From NCBI GenBank assembly GCA_017545245.1, contig JAFWPB010000016.1:210454-274453 (forward strand): a DNA stretch of 64,000 bases, in the 5' to 3' direction. Below, in pieces: positions 26,821-36,838 of the stretch. The notes below the pieces were generated by a model, which made no database searches, was not told where the DNA came from, and saw nothing but the letters and a program-made list of their open reading frames with translations. The stretch is from Clostridiales bacterium (GTDB taxonomy: Bacteria > Bacillota > Clostridia > Saccharofermentanales > Saccharofermentanaceae). Every line of letters starts with the position of its first letter. The first letter of the stretch is position 1. The translations under genes were made by a program, and so were the position numbers.

Positions 26821-27519
26821 TCAGATCTCAAGGTCCGAAACCGGAAGTTTCTTACTGTTCATGCTGTTCTCGACGATCTTTCCGTCATGGATCCGTATGA
26901 TCCTGTCCGCCATTCCGGCGATACCTTCGTTGTGGGTAATAATCAGTATCGTCGTCTTAAATTCCCTGTTGATCTTCTCCAGCATCGTCAATACATCCCG
27001 TGACGATTTCGAATCCAGCGCGCCGGTCAATTCATCGCAAAGGAGGATCTGCGGATTCTTCACCAGCGCACGGGCAATTGCGCAGCGCTGCTGCTGACCG
27101 CCGGACAGTTCCCGTGGGAACTTATGTTTATGCTTGGCAAGATTCAACGTTTCCAGAAGATCGTCGATCGACAGAGGCTCCTTCGATATATCCGCCACCA
27201 CTTCCACATTCTCCCGCACGGTCAGATCCGGGATCAGGTTATAGGATTGAAAAACAAATCCCACATGTTTTCTCCGATACTCCGAAAGGCCGCTCTTCCC
27301 TTGGGATGTGAGTTCCGTTTTTCCGATCCGTATCACACCGGAATCCGGTGAATCGATTCCACCCAGCATATTTAACAGCGTGGATTTTCCCGAACCGGAA
27401 GGTCCCAGGATCACTGTAATTTCTCCTTGTTCCGCGGAAAAGTCCACCCCGTCCATAGCACGGATCAGGCTTTCTCCGTTCCCATACTGTTTAACCGCAT
27501 TTTTCACTTCAATAAACAT
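26821..27519 (-). CDS. MacB/LolD-type ABC ATPase A
   Basis: 232 residues. Walker A 'GPSGSGKST', Q-loop 'FQSYNLIPDLTVREN', signature 'ELSGGQQQR', Walker B 'ILLCDELTGALD' (Leu where DEPTGALD is usual), H-loop 'THNEGI'. Pairs with the permease gene 11 bp downstream. The DEL variant keeps the catalytic Glu, so activity should not be lost. Lies downstream of an AraC regulator on the same strand (92-bp gap). Confidence 0.92.
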   Translation of the reverse strand: MFIEVKNAVKQYGNGESLIRAMDGVDFSAEQGEITVILGPSGSGKSTLLNMLGGIDSPDSGVIRIGKTELTSQGKSGLSEYRRKHVGFVFQSYNLIPDLTVRENVEVVADISKEPLSIDDLLETLNLAKHKHKFPRELSGGQQQRCAIARALVKNPQILLCDELTGALDSKSSRDVLTMLEKINREFKTTILIITHNEGIAGMADRIIRIHDGKIVENSMNSKKLPVSDLEI

Positions 27520-27611
27520 CGCTTCTTCTCCTTTTTTTCGTGTTTTGGGACGTAGGAAACTCCACCCTTACATTCGTAAAGGCACTTGTTTCACTGAATG
27601 TCCATTCATTC

Positions 27612-28616
27612 TTAAATATGTAATCGACGATATTCGGTCGGTGTCACTCCATATGTCTTCTTAAAAAGCGCACAGAACTTACTCGGATTGCTGTATCCGG
27701 CTTCTTCTGCCAGATCCGCGATACTCTTTCTCGTTTTCCGAAGATCTTCTTCCGCTTTTTGCAGCCGGACATTCTGAAGAAATGTATAGATCGGAACACC
27801 ATATACTTTCCGGAAATACATCTTCAGCGCCGGTGCTGTACAGCGAAGTTCTTCTGCCAGTTCTTCCGCCGTCAGATGAATGCTTGGATCCTGTAGTATC
27901 CGTTTTCTAGCATCTTCTGCGATCTTCCTTTGACCGGAAGTGGTATATTCGCTTTTCCGGAGCGGTTCCACATCTTCGTGAAGAAGAAGATAAAGAAGTC
28001 TCGTACTCTGCATCCTGGCCCGCGGAAGATCCATGGTCCGGTCATCGATTCCCTTCGCCAGATCCTCCACGATCTGGCGGAATTCCTGCGATGCATTTCC
28101 CACGAAGCATTCTTTATCCCTTTCGATCAGGTTCATACAGGCTTCTTTAGTGATGCCATAGTAAGAAAGCGTGGTCCGGTCACTGTCACTCATGAGTTCG
28201 AAATTAAAATACAGACCAAAACCTCGATAGTATTCTTTCCGGAAAGTCAGCATAACTTGAGGATCATTCTCATCGAAGCCGACCATTCCTTTATCCAGGT
28301 AGGCATACTTCCCCTTTCCCCTCATAAACACTTCGACGCGGCCGTCCATGCAATAGTTCAATTTAAAGAAACGGAGCCTGTCCGTAAGAACAGGTCTCCG
28401 TCCATCAATATGTGCACCAAATTCAAGTTCTCTCGGGATCGTGTAATAGAAGATCCCCATACCTTCGAAGGGCATCACCACATACGCCTCGACCGCTTCA
28501 TCATCACGAGGTGATGCTTTTAGCTCCATCTTGGTAATCCATTCAGAAGCACGCGCAAAATGTACTACATCATCCAAAGGAACCGGGGAAACTTTTTTGA
28601 CCAGATCTTCAAACAT
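27612..28616 (-). CDS. AraC-family transcriptional regulator (MacB-like pair A)
   Basis: 334 residues. An N-terminal sensing part of about 230 residues, and a C-terminal double helix-turn-helix ('LTAEELAEELRCTAPALKMYFRKVYG', 'KSIADLAEEAGYSNPSKFCALFKKTYGVTPTEYRR'). The gene precedes the ATPase/permease pair on the same strand and probably regulates it. A degenerate GTTAGC site lies over its -35 region. Confidence 0.87.
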   Translation of the reverse strand: MFEDLVKKVSPVPLDDVVHFARASEWITKMELKASPRDDEAVEAYVVMPFEGMGIFYYTIPRELEFGAHIDGRRPVLTDRLRFFKLNYCMDGRVEVFMRGKGKYAYLDKGMVGFDENDPQVMLTFRKEYYRGFGLYFNFELMSDSDRTTLSYYGITKEACMNLIERDKECFVGNASQEFRQIVEDLAKGIDDRTMDLPRARMQSTRLLYLLLHEDVEPLRKSEYTTSGQRKIAEDARKRILQDPSIHLTAEELAEELRCTAPALKMYFRKVYGVPIYTFLQNVRLQKAEEDLRKTRKSIADLAEEAGYSNPSKFCALFKKTYGVTPTEYRRLHI

Positions 28617-28638
28617 CTTCTGCTCCTTACTTCGTTAT

Positions 28639-28674
28639 GATCGCATTGTAACACAGAAGTTAGCATATGTTTAC
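28639..28674 (-). promoter_or_regulatory. Promoter and degenerate operator of the AraC gene
   Basis: On the minus strand TAAACA, 17 bp, then TACAAT about 25 bp before the ATG. The degenerate site GTTAGC-ATAT-GTTTAC (28659-28674) covers the -35 box. Two mismatches in one arm make this the weakest member of the set. Confidence 0.5.
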
Positions 28675-28704
28675 TCCATTTGAACAAAAATAGCCCAAAT
28701 GATA

Positions 28705-29205
28705 TCACAATAGTGTACAGATCCATGCAAGGATCGCACATGCCGGGAAAAAGCAGATCACATGGGTAATATGTGTCTTTTTGTTGTATCCGAACAGGCT
28801 TCTGTTATAGACAGATCCGACCTTCGGATAGTAATGGGTAAAGAATCCGAACCCCTGATTACAAAGAAGCACCCAGTCAAAGAAGATCACATCAAATGCC
28901 TTAAGCAAAAGCAGCATGACCAGAAATCTTACGAAAAACTGCCAGAAGCTGTACTCGTGAATTATGCCATCCCATGCGCCAAGAATAACAGCACCGCCCA
29001 TTAGAACCAGCGATAGCGCTGCCATAACATAGCCCACAGCGTGCTGTCCCTTAAACCGTTCCGGGACATAGTCAGGTGTCACCTCAATGGCTTCTTTGGG
29101 AGCGGAAGAGAAAAATTTCTTGTCTTGGATAAACCCGACGCCACTCCAGAGCATCAGAAAAAGCCCTGCCATCATCATAAGTGAAAGTAAAATCGTAACT
29201 AGCAT
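28705..29205 (-). CDS. Uncharacterised four-helix membrane protein
   Basis: 166 residues with about four membrane helices (about 2-26, 56-78, 88-110, 145-165) and a central conserved-looking run 'DVIFFDWVLLCNQGFGFFTHYYPKVG'. I do not recognise a family with a known function. It starts 36 bp left of a GTTAGC operator that it shares with the divergent BAAT-type hydrolase gene, so the two may be co-regulated. Confidence 0.7.
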   Translation of the reverse strand: MLVTILLSLMMMAGLFLMLWSGVGFIQDKKFFSSAPKEAIEVTPDYVPERFKGQHAVGYVMAALSLVLMGGAVILGAWDGIIHEYSFWQFFVRFLVMLLLLKAFDVIFFDWVLLCNQGFGFFTHYYPKVGSVYNRSLFGYNKKTHITHVICFFPACAILAWICTLL

Positions 29206-29240
29206 TTTTAAAGCTCCTTTACTATTATCCGATACACTAT

Positions 29241-29271
29241 GTTAGCATAAGCTAACCATTTGTGCTATAAT
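29241..29271. promoter_or_regulatory. Shared operator and promoter between divergent genes
   Basis: Operator GTTAGC-ATAA-GCTAAC at 29241-29256 with perfect arms. On the plus strand an extended -10 box (TGC-TATAAT, 29263-29271) follows, so the operator covers its -35 zone. It serves the hydrolase on the right and possibly the membrane protein on the left. Confidence 0.8.
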
Positions 29272-29314
29272 CGGCAAGAAAAAAAGCGGGAAACAGTATA
29301 GAAAGGAACGGCAC

Positions 29315-30199
29315 ATGGGTAAGGATGGCTTTGCACAATCTTTCCTGATTCGTCGTGATGGGTTTCACGGTCACTTATTTCTTCCTCATCGGGATAAATA
29401 CCCGGGACTGGCTCTTCTGGTCCTCGGTGGCGGCAGTATGCCATATTCATTCACGAGAAAGGAAGCGGATGCTTTTTCCGAAGAAGGCATCTCCTCACTC
29501 GCTGTCGGCTACTTCGGTGTAAAGGATGCACCGAAAACGATCGTCCATGTACCCATCGAGTATGTGGAAAAAGCTGCCGCCTATCTTCATGCTTTCGGAT
29601 ATACGAAGGTGATTGCAGTCGGGATCTCCAAAGGCTCGGAGCTGGCGCTGACCGCCGCCTCCTTTCTTCCTGACATAGACGGCGTCATTGCCTTTGCTCC
29701 ATCTTGCCGGGTGTACATGGGCATCGGATCCGGAATATCCTGGGTAGATCGTTCTTCATGGACATTCCGCGGGGTCCCGCTCTCTTTTGCTTATCATCGG
29801 TCTTCCGGTATCAAGGCAGTTCTTCACAGCCTGAAAGCACGAGAACTGACCTTTCGTCCGGTATATGAAAAAGCAGATCAGGATGCAGAAGAGGGAACCA
29901 TCATCCCTGTAGAAAGAATACATGGTCCCCTACTTCTTATTGCCTCTTCACAGGATTCCCTTTGGTCCAGCGAAAATGCCTGCCGCATGATTCGTCAGAG
30001 GCTTATTGCCCAGCCATTCCGGTATCCTGTAAAAACATTGATCTATCCGTACGCTTCCCACATACTTCTTCCGTTCGAGAGCGGCTTTGAAAGATTTTTC
30101 CGGGTCGCAAGGAAACATCCGGAAGAATGCCGTCAGACGATCCTTGATGTGAGACACGAAGTATTTACATGGCTAAGAGATCTTATTCCCGATTCTTAA
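29315..30199 (+). CDS. Alpha/beta-hydrolase of the BAAT (acyl-CoA:amino acid transferase) C-terminal family
   Basis: 294 residues. The nucleophile lies in 'GISKGSEL' (Ser105), with an acid in 'SSQDSLWSSENA' and a His in 'YPYASHILLPF'. This is the BAAT C-terminal type of hydrolase, common near resistance and transport genes in Firmicutes, but without the N-terminal BAAT half. Function is likely an esterase or thioesterase; the substrate is unknown. AAAGGA precedes the ATG. Its 3' end overlaps the convergent permease gene by 17 bp. Confidence 0.8.
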   Translation: MGKDGFAQSFLIRRDGFHGHLFLPHRDKYPGLALLVLGGGSMPYSFTRKEADAFSEEGISSLAVGYFGVKDAPKTIVHVPIEYVEKAAAYLHAFGYTKVIAVGISKGSELALTAASFLPDIDGVIAFAPSCRVYMGIGSGISWVDRSSWTFRGVPLSFAYHRSSGIKAVLHSLKARELTFRPVYEKADQDAEEGTIIPVERIHGPLLLIASSQDSLWSSENACRMIRQRLIAQPFRYPVKTLIYPYASHILLPFESGFERFFRVARKHPEECRQTILDVRHEVFTWLRDLIPDS

Positions 30200-32447
30200 G
30201 TGCTTCGGTCATATCGATCTTACGGACATGCTTAACATGGATCGCATTTGTAATCAGACAGGTTGCCGTACCAAGCACAACAATGATTGCAAGAACCAGT
30301 GGTGTCACCCGGAAGTAGAAGTATCCGCTCATCGAATTAAGCATACCCGGCCAGAGCTTGCCGATCAGAAAATACTGAAGAGGCAGGAACACGATCACAG
30401 ATAGAATAATGATCCATTGTGTCTGAGACAGGTAAAGCTTATTCACTTCTTTATTCCGGTACCCAAAAACTTTCAAAAGCGAAATATTCAGTGCATTCTT
30501 TTCAATAACCATTTTGGTGAGCATGAACATAACGATAACATAGCAGATGATTCCTACCGCAGTCAGCATCACGATGAGTGATGCCATAAGCGTCTTCATC
30601 TGTTTCGCGCTGTCCGCCACCTTCTCTTTCGTGACAACAGTTGATATGAAACGTTCATCGATCCCCTGGATCTCACTGTCAGAAAAAACAGTATTATAAT
30701 ATCCTTCGCCTTTTTCAAGATACGCATTCAGCGTATCCTGTGAAGTAAAAGCATATACTCCCAGTTCGAAGTCAACGATTTTCACAACTTTAGCGTTCCA
30801 TGTATGAAGTGTCAGTTTATTGCTGATTTCGATAGTATCTCCGGTATGTATACCGATTTTGGCTGCCATAATATCGGAAATGATGATCTCATCTTTCGAA
30901 AGCGAGGCGACATCTATACTTTGCAAATACTTTGAATCACTGCTGATACCAAGGACATTCACCGGAAGCATTCTGCCATTATACTCTGTCTCATAGGTGC
31001 TGATCGTATCTTTTTCCACATCGGACGGAAGGACAGACGGATCCGGAAGCGGTGATTTCAAAACATATTGATACTCCGCCACTGCGGAACCTGGAAGGGT
31101 ATCGATGTATTTATCAAAGGAGGATCGCATGCCCAAGCCAAACATGCAAAGAAGTCCAGCGAGGAAAACACCAATGATCAGGGAAATATACTGTCCTTTG
31201 CTTCTTACGACTGTACGGACACGGAAACGGTTGAGGAAACCGAGTTTTTTCATCTCATGAGCATTCTTCACCCGCTTCTCTTTTTTCGTATCTTTTCGGA
31301 TCAGGCGAAGCGGAGTAAGGTTGATTTTTTTCCCGAAAACGATCAGGTTAATAAGGATCACAGAAAGGATCGGGAACCCAATCATGAGGGCCATTCTGAC
31401 CGGATCGATCGTATAGAGCATTTTCGGAACCACATAATAGGCATATACACTTTCCAGCGGGATCTTATAGACGAATGTTAAGGCAAGAAGAAGACCTATA
31501 CCGGTAGAGATAAGGGTAACCAGAACCGGAATCGTCAGATAATGACGCAGGATCGATTTTTTCTTATATCCTGTGGCAATCAGAACTCCGACAAAAGAAC
31601 ACTCGTCTTCGAATGTATGGACCGATACAAGTGCGAAAAGGAAGGCAACGATCACCATTGAAAGGAGCATAAAATAGGTCGACATATTAATATTCAGTTC
31701 CAATTTGGAGATCAGATTATTCACTCTGTTGTTATCTCCGATTGCACAGAAGTCAGTCAGAATACCCTTATCCCCCAGTTTTTTGATGATTTCCCGGTTC
31801 TCCTGGTTGACTTCTTCTCTGGACAGTTCATTTTTGAACTTATATGCATACTGGTAGATCATGTTCTCTTCATCCAGTTTGGAGAAAAAACCGTCACTGA
31901 CGATTGCGACACCGAAGACTTCACGGTCCGCCAGAAGATCTCCCAGTTCCCTGAAGCTGACGATATATTCAGGAAGTCCGATAATACCCGAAACTTCCAT
32001 TTCCTCTGTTCCGACCTGAAAGTGGTCACCGAGTTTCAGATCATGCGTTTCTGCATAGAGACGATCCAGTGCAATCTCCTTATCACTGTCCGGAAAGCTT
32101 CCTTCCAACAGGAACGGAACATCAATGGAATTCCGCATCCGAAACACACGGATATCCGACTCTTCCACAGAAGGAAGATCAACATACGGCTGATATTCGA
32201 GTTCGAGAGTATCCCCTAACAGACCAGAAACCTCAGATTGATCCATCGGTACAGCAAGTGAGAAGAAACCGTCTTCCAGACCATTCTTATCTTTCATATC
32301 ATGAAAAGCCGCCCGGATCCCCTGATTTCCGACCACATAGGCAGCACAAAGGCAGATCACAAGTATAATGAACAGTGCGATTCCCCCATAGATTCCGATG
32401 TTTCTTTTAAAGAAACGGGGAAGTCTTTTCTTAAGAACATTTCTCAT
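30183..32447 (-). CDS. MacB-like ABC permease B (two FtsX domains)
   Basis: 754 residues. N-terminal helix about 18-38, FtsX block 1 about 255-385, second extracellular part, FtsX block 2 at about 635-745, ending 'KIDMTEALKNRE'. Same design as permeases A and C, but sequences have diverged widely, so the three probably carry different cargo. Its ATPase is encoded 21 bp upstream. The stop codon lies inside the end of the convergent hydrolase gene. Confidence 0.85.
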   Translation of the reverse strand: MRNVLKKRLPRFFKRNIGIYGGIALFIILVICLCAAYVVGNQGIRAAFHDMKDKNGLEDGFFSLAVPMDQSEVSGLLGDTLELEYQPYVDLPSVEESDIRVFRMRNSIDVPFLLEGSFPDSDKEIALDRLYAETHDLKLGDHFQVGTEEMEVSGIIGLPEYIVSFRELGDLLADREVFGVAIVSDGFFSKLDEENMIYQYAYKFKNELSREEVNQENREIIKKLGDKGILTDFCAIGDNNRVNNLISKLELNINMSTYFMLLSMVIVAFLFALVSVHTFEDECSFVGVLIATGYKKKSILRHYLTIPVLVTLISTGIGLLLALTFVYKIPLESVYAYYVVPKMLYTIDPVRMALMIGFPILSVILINLIVFGKKINLTPLRLIRKDTKKEKRVKNAHEMKKLGFLNRFRVRTVVRSKGQYISLIIGVFLAGLLCMFGLGMRSSFDKYIDTLPGSAVAEYQYVLKSPLPDPSVLPSDVEKDTISTYETEYNGRMLPVNVLGISSDSKYLQSIDVASLSKDEIIISDIMAAKIGIHTGDTIEISNKLTLHTWNAKVVKIVDFELGVYAFTSQDTLNAYLEKGEGYYNTVFSDSEIQGIDERFISTVVTKEKVADSAKQMKTLMASLIVMLTAVGIICYVIVMFMLTKMVIEKNALNISLLKVFGYRNKEVNKLYLSQTQWIIILSVIVFLPLQYFLIGKLWPGMLNSMSGYFYFRVTPLVLAIIVVLGTATCLITNAIHVKHVRKIDMTEALKNRE

Positions 32448-32468
32448 AATGACACCTCTTCCCCCCTC

Positions 32469-33167
32469 TTACCAGACCAGATCCTTAGCACAGATCTTTG
32501 CATTATTCACTTCATCCTTCGTAATACGGCCGTCTTTTAAGTGGATGATCCGGTCAGACATCCGGCTGATCGCTTCGTTATGTGTTACGATCAGAATCGT
32601 CGTATTATATTCGTGATTAACTCTCTCAAGGAGCTCCAAGATCTCCTTGGATGTATCATAGTCCAGAGCTCCGGTCGGCTCATCACAAAGAAGCAGTGTC
32701 GGAGCCTTAACCAGTGCTCTTCCAATTGATGTTCTCTGTTGCTGACCTCCGGAAAGCTGTCTCGGATACTTATTCTGATGCTCTTTCAAGCCCAGATCCT
32801 TCAGTAGTTTCTGGATGTCCAGAGATTTCTTTCCCAGGAAACCGCAAACTTCGATATTCTCTTTGACTGTCAGATCCGGGATCAGGTTATAAAACTGGAA
32901 CACAAAGCCCAAGTGATCTCTTCGGTACTCCAGAAGACCATCCTTATCATCCAGTTCGATTTTCTTGCCATTGATACGGATCTCTCCGGATGTGAGTGTA
33001 TCGATACCGCCAATCAGATTAAGAAGTGTTGACTTACCTGCACCGGATGGTCCGAGGACCGTGCAGACCTCCCCTTTTTCAAGCTGAAAGTTCAGGCCCT
33101 TCAATACATGGACAACATTCTCACCAATCCCATAGTCCTTCTTTAAATCCTTTACTTCTACAAACAT
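32469..33167 (-). CDS. MacB/LolD-type ABC ATPase B
   Basis: 232 residues. Walker A 'GPSGAGKST', Q-loop 'FQFYNLIPDLTVKEN', signature 'QLSGGQQQR', Walker B 'LLLCDEPTGALD', H-loop 'THNEAI'. Partner of permease B. It follows ABC pair 3 on the same strand after a 99-bp gap that holds an inverted repeat; it could belong to that operon. Confidence 0.92.
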   Translation of the reverse strand: MFVEVKDLKKDYGIGENVVHVLKGLNFQLEKGEVCTVLGPSGAGKSTLLNLIGGIDTLTSGEIRINGKKIELDDKDGLLEYRRDHLGFVFQFYNLIPDLTVKENIEVCGFLGKKSLDIQKLLKDLGLKEHQNKYPRQLSGGQQQRTSIGRALVKAPTLLLCDEPTGALDYDTSKEILELLERVNHEYNTTILIVTHNEAISRMSDRIIHLKDGRITKDEVNNAKICAKDLVW

Positions 33168-33198
33168 TTTCCGTACATCCTTTCTGTGTTTTTTCGCG

Positions 33199-33247
33199 CA
33201 CTATACCCGGGGAAGGTTTTTTTCTCGTTGCCTTTCCCTGTATAGTG
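33199..33247. repeat. Inverted repeat between ABC pair 3 and MacB-like pair B
   Basis: Arms at 33199-33216 and 33231-33247 (CACTATAC...GGAAGG against CCTTTCCC...GTATAGTG), about 16 paired bases. The U-tract follows on the plus strand only, so on the minus strand, where the genes lie, it is more likely a processing or attenuation hairpin than a simple terminator. Confidence 0.6.
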
Positions 33248-33266
33248 TTTCTTTATCTGTTTTTTC

Positions 33267-35006
33267 TTATTCGGCGATCTTCCAGGAAGCAGCCTCTTGC
33301 CTGTCGTTTATAAACTGCTTATAGATGCCCTCTTCTTTCGCAAGTTTCTCATGACTTCCATGCTGGGCGATCCGCCCGTCATCGATCACGAAGATCTGAT
33401 CAGCGTGGCGCACAGTCTTTAGGCGGTGCGCAATCATGATGATCGTCTTCTCCCTTGTCAGTTCCTCGATGGCCGATGTGAGCTCTGCTTCATTTTCCGG
33501 ATCCACATTCGCCGTTGCTTCATCGAGAATGATGATCGGTGAATCTTTCAGGATCGCTCTTGCAATGGAGATACGCTGCTTCTCACCTCCGGAAAGACTG
33601 GCTCCACCTTCTCCGATCACAGTATCGTATCCATCCGGCAGAGTTCTTATGAAATCATCGCAGCGGGCTTTTTTCGCAGCAGCAATCACTTCATCCATAC
33701 TTGCATCGGGTTTGCCAAAACGGATGTTATTGGCGATCGTATCTTCGAAAAGATATACTCTCTGAAATACGAAACTGAAGTTTCTCATCAGCGAATCGAA
33801 ACTATAGTCTTTCACGTTTCTTCCACCTAATTTGACTGCGCCTTCATCCACATCCCAGAAACGGGCAAGAAGATTGCACAGTGTCGTCTTTCCGCCTCCG
33901 GAAGGGCCGACGAATGCGGTAGTCGTCTTCTCCGGGATCGTAAGAGAAACATCGTTGATGATCTTCTTTTTGTCATATGAAAAACCGATATGCTCGACTG
34001 TGATCGAATGATCCTTCGGAGTGATCTCCTCCCCATCAATATCCATCGGCGGCATGTCCATGATCTCTTTTGCCTTGGTAACGGCAATGTTGATATTCCG
34101 CATCAGTGCAGAGAATATACCCATGATCTCAAGGCTTTCATATACCATAAAGGAAGAGATCATCATCATGATGCAGTAAAGAAGGGACATACTTCCATCA
34201 AAATAGAACTTCAACGATGCTATACACATCAAAACACCGGTGAGTTTAGTTGTTAACCCCTGAAGGAAGACATGAGGCATGACACAGAACTCCAGTTTAG
34301 TATCCGTCTTCACCTTGCCTGCTATGGCTTTTTCCAGTTTCTTTGCTGTCCTATCCGTGAGATTATAGCTTTTTACCTCTGCAATCCCCTGAACATATTC
34401 GATCACCGCGGTAACGATTGCTTCATCCGCTTCATGCTTCATCGGCGCTACGGTCTTCGTACTTCTCTGCATAAACGTATTCCAAAGAATAAATACCACG
34501 ATACCGGCAAGAAGGATCAGGCCGATCCTCCAGTCGAAGGCAAATACAAAAGCAGCGATCACAGCAGTGGTAAGAATTCCCTGCGAGACGACCATTACGA
34601 TACGTGTTGCAATATCCGAGAGGCTTTCCATGACATTGGTCGTTACATTCGTGATGGAACCAAGACTGTTATGATTGAAGAATCCCATCGGCAGATAGCG
34701 GAGATGTTCGGCAATCTCTATGCGTTTATGAGCACAGGAATGGTAGCCGGCCTCTGTCTGAAGCATCGTGATTTTCAGTCCGATCAGGATCTGACCGATC
34801 ACGGATACCAGCATGATGCCTAAGGAAAGAAGGATCCTTCGGTTCGTCATGTCACCTTCAATCACCCCTTGTGCGAAAACGGCAACAGCAGAAATCCGAA
34901 GGGCCGCAAACACGGCTTTCACCACACTGAGAACAATGGCCAGATAAAGTTTCTTTCTATCTTCTTCATTACAAAAATCGAAGAATTTTCTAAGTGTCGA
35001 AAACAT
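33267..35006 (-). CDS. ABC transporter, fused membrane and ATPase domains (pair 3, second gene)
   Basis: 579 residues from ATG 35006, preceded by GGAGGTGG. Membrane domain about 15-300; ATPase with Walker A 'GPSGGGKTT', signature 'SLSGGEKQR', Walker B 'IIILDEATANVD', H-loop 'IAHRL'. YbtQ-type partner of the gene immediately upstream. The longer frame to 35069 would overlap that gene and has no family match at its start. Confidence 0.88.
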   Translation of the reverse strand: MFSTLRKFFDFCNEEDRKKLYLAIVLSVVKAVFAALRISAVAVFAQGVIEGDMTNRRILLSLGIMLVSVIGQILIGLKITMLQTEAGYHSCAHKRIEIAEHLRYLPMGFFNHNSLGSITNVTTNVMESLSDIATRIVMVVSQGILTTAVIAAFVFAFDWRIGLILLAGIVVFILWNTFMQRSTKTVAPMKHEADEAIVTAVIEYVQGIAEVKSYNLTDRTAKKLEKAIAGKVKTDTKLEFCVMPHVFLQGLTTKLTGVLMCIASLKFYFDGSMSLLYCIMMMISSFMVYESLEIMGIFSALMRNINIAVTKAKEIMDMPPMDIDGEEITPKDHSITVEHIGFSYDKKKIINDVSLTIPEKTTTAFVGPSGGGKTTLCNLLARFWDVDEGAVKLGGRNVKDYSFDSLMRNFSFVFQRVYLFEDTIANNIRFGKPDASMDEVIAAAKKARCDDFIRTLPDGYDTVIGEGGASLSGGEKQRISIARAILKDSPIIILDEATANVDPENEAELTSAIEELTREKTIIMIAHRLKTVRHADQIFVIDDGRIAQHGSHEKLAKEEGIYKQFINDRQEAASWKIAE

Positions 35007-35007
35007 C

Positions 35008-36765
35008 TCATTCCACCTCCTTTGAAAGAATATGGGCATCCCACATCTTACGGTACAGTCCGCTTTCACTGAGAAGTTTTTCCTGTTTACCGCATGCTTC
35101 GATGCTGCCCTGGTTCACAAGGATGATATTGTCTGCCGAAGCGATCGTAGAAAGGCGGTGCGCGATAACGATCAGCGTTTTCCCCCGGACCAGTTTCGCT
35201 ACGCTCTTTTGTACCAGTGCTTCATTCTCCGGGTCTGTATAGGCCGTTGCTTCGTCAAGTATCACGACTGGAGCATCTTTCAGCATCGCACGCGCGATGG
35301 AGATCCTCTGGCGCTCTCCGCCGGAAAGGTGAGATCCGGCGCCGCCGCATATCGTCTGATAGCCGTCTTCCAGGCGCATAATGAAATCATGGCATCCGCA
35401 TCTTTTCGCAGCATCAATTACCTGCTCATCTGTCGCTCCGGGATGACCCATACGGATATTTTCCATGACTGTTTCATCAAAAAGATAGTTATCCTGTGAA
35501 ACATACGCAATGTTCTGATTGTATACATCCAGCGGGATCTTACGGATATCTACTCCACCGAGAAGGATCGCGCCTTCATTTACATCCCAGAAAGAAGCGA
35601 TGAGCTTGGCGATCGTCGACTTTCCCGATCCCGAAGGGCCGACCAGTGCATTGACTGTGCCTTCTTTGATCTGAAGGTTTACACCGTGAAGCACTTCTTC
35701 TTTTTCATAGGCAAAATGGACATTTTTCAGTTCGATATCATAACCTTCGGGAAGTTCGGATACTTTATCCGGACGTTCCAGTTCCGGTTTGACGATAATG
35801 GATGTCGCCTCGCCGATAATTACCTGACATTTCTTCAGATCATCCAGATAATTGGCAATGACCAGAAATGGTGATACCAGACCAAGGGCAAGAATGATCA
35901 GCATAAAAGCATCACTTCCGCTGACCCATCCGCGGCTATAGAACCATCCCGCAAAAGGAACCAGAGAAAGAAGCTGCGCAGGAAGCATCGTCAGCGCCAC
36001 ATTCTGATACACGTTGCAGCTTCTCATCCACTCTATAAAACAGTCCGCGCCTTCCTTCGCCGCCGTGACAAACTTGGCGTAAGAGGTCTTTGCTTTACCG
36101 AAAGCCTTGATTACTTCGATACCGTTTATATACTCGACGGCAGTATCATTCAGCGCTTTTGTCTTATCAATGGTATTCTGGAAACGCTCTCCGGCACCGA
36201 TAAATTCAAAACTGAAGAAAAGAGCACCAATCGGAAGTGAAAGGAGAGAAAGAAGCGCGAGTTTCCAGTTGATCGTCAGCATATATACGAAGACGACGAT
36301 CGGGATAAGGAGATTCGAGGTCACTTCCGGAAGAATATGTGCCATAGTTGTCTCCACTGAATCGACACGCTCGATAATGATGTTCTTATATGTTCCTGAC
36401 GATTCAGAAAGAACGTCTCCGAGCGGCATCTTCGCCATATGCTTCGTGATCCTTCTTCGGATATTCCCGAGTACTTCAAAAGTCGCTCTATGAGAGAGCG
36501 CTGTTGAGATCGTATGCATCAGTCGGTTCAGTACCCAGCAGATCGCGACAAAGAGCAACTGACGATAGCAGAATGTGCTATCCGCATTTCCGGAAAGGAG
36601 TTCTTTGACGATCCTACCGATAAAAACATATGGCAAAAAGCCAAAAGCAACGCTGAGTATAGCAAGTACTATACTTGCGACATAATAACTTTTCTTTGTC
36701 CCGGCAAATTCCACGACCCAGCTTACCGTTGACCTTGGTTTTACCTTTGATGTGTTTTTTTCCAT
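35008..36765 (-). CDS. ABC transporter, fused membrane and ATPase domains (pair 3, first gene)
   Basis: 585 residues from ATG 36765 after AAGGAGG. Membrane domain about 25-310; ATPase with Walker A 'GPSGSGKST', signature 'HLSGGERQR', Walker B 'VVILDEATAYTD', H-loop 'IAHRL'. YbtP-type half transporter. First gene of a unit led by the operator at 36839; the tetR at 36895 lies just upstream on the same strand and ends in a terminator. Confidence 0.88.
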   Translation of the reverse strand: MEKNTSKVKPRSTVSWVVEFAGTKKSYYVASIVLAILSVAFGFLPYVFIGRIVKELLSGNADSTFCYRQLLFVAICWVLNRLMHTISTALSHRATFEVLGNIRRRITKHMAKMPLGDVLSESSGTYKNIIIERVDSVETTMAHILPEVTSNLLIPIVVFVYMLTINWKLALLSLLSLPIGALFFSFEFIGAGERFQNTIDKTKALNDTAVEYINGIEVIKAFGKAKTSYAKFVTAAKEGADCFIEWMRSCNVYQNVALTMLPAQLLSLVPFAGWFYSRGWVSGSDAFMLIILALGLVSPFLVIANYLDDLKKCQVIIGEATSIIVKPELERPDKVSELPEGYDIELKNVHFAYEKEEVLHGVNLQIKEGTVNALVGPSGSGKSTIAKLIASFWDVNEGAILLGGVDIRKIPLDVYNQNIAYVSQDNYLFDETVMENIRMGHPGATDEQVIDAAKRCGCHDFIMRLEDGYQTICGGAGSHLSGGERQRISIARAMLKDAPVVILDEATAYTDPENEALVQKSVAKLVRGKTLIVIAHRLSTIASADNIILVNQGSIEACGKQEKLLSESGLYRKMWDAHILSKEVE

Positions 36766-36838
36766 CACTCACCCCTCCTTATTTATTTCTCAACCGGCAG
36801 ATGGAATACCGTAGAGAAAATCTGGTGAACATTATGTG

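Noticed and set aside
30183..30199. Frameshift or misassembly where the hydrolase and permease genes overlap
   Set aside because: Both C-termini look complete for their families (permease ends ALKNRE like its paralogues), so a true convergent overlap is more likely.
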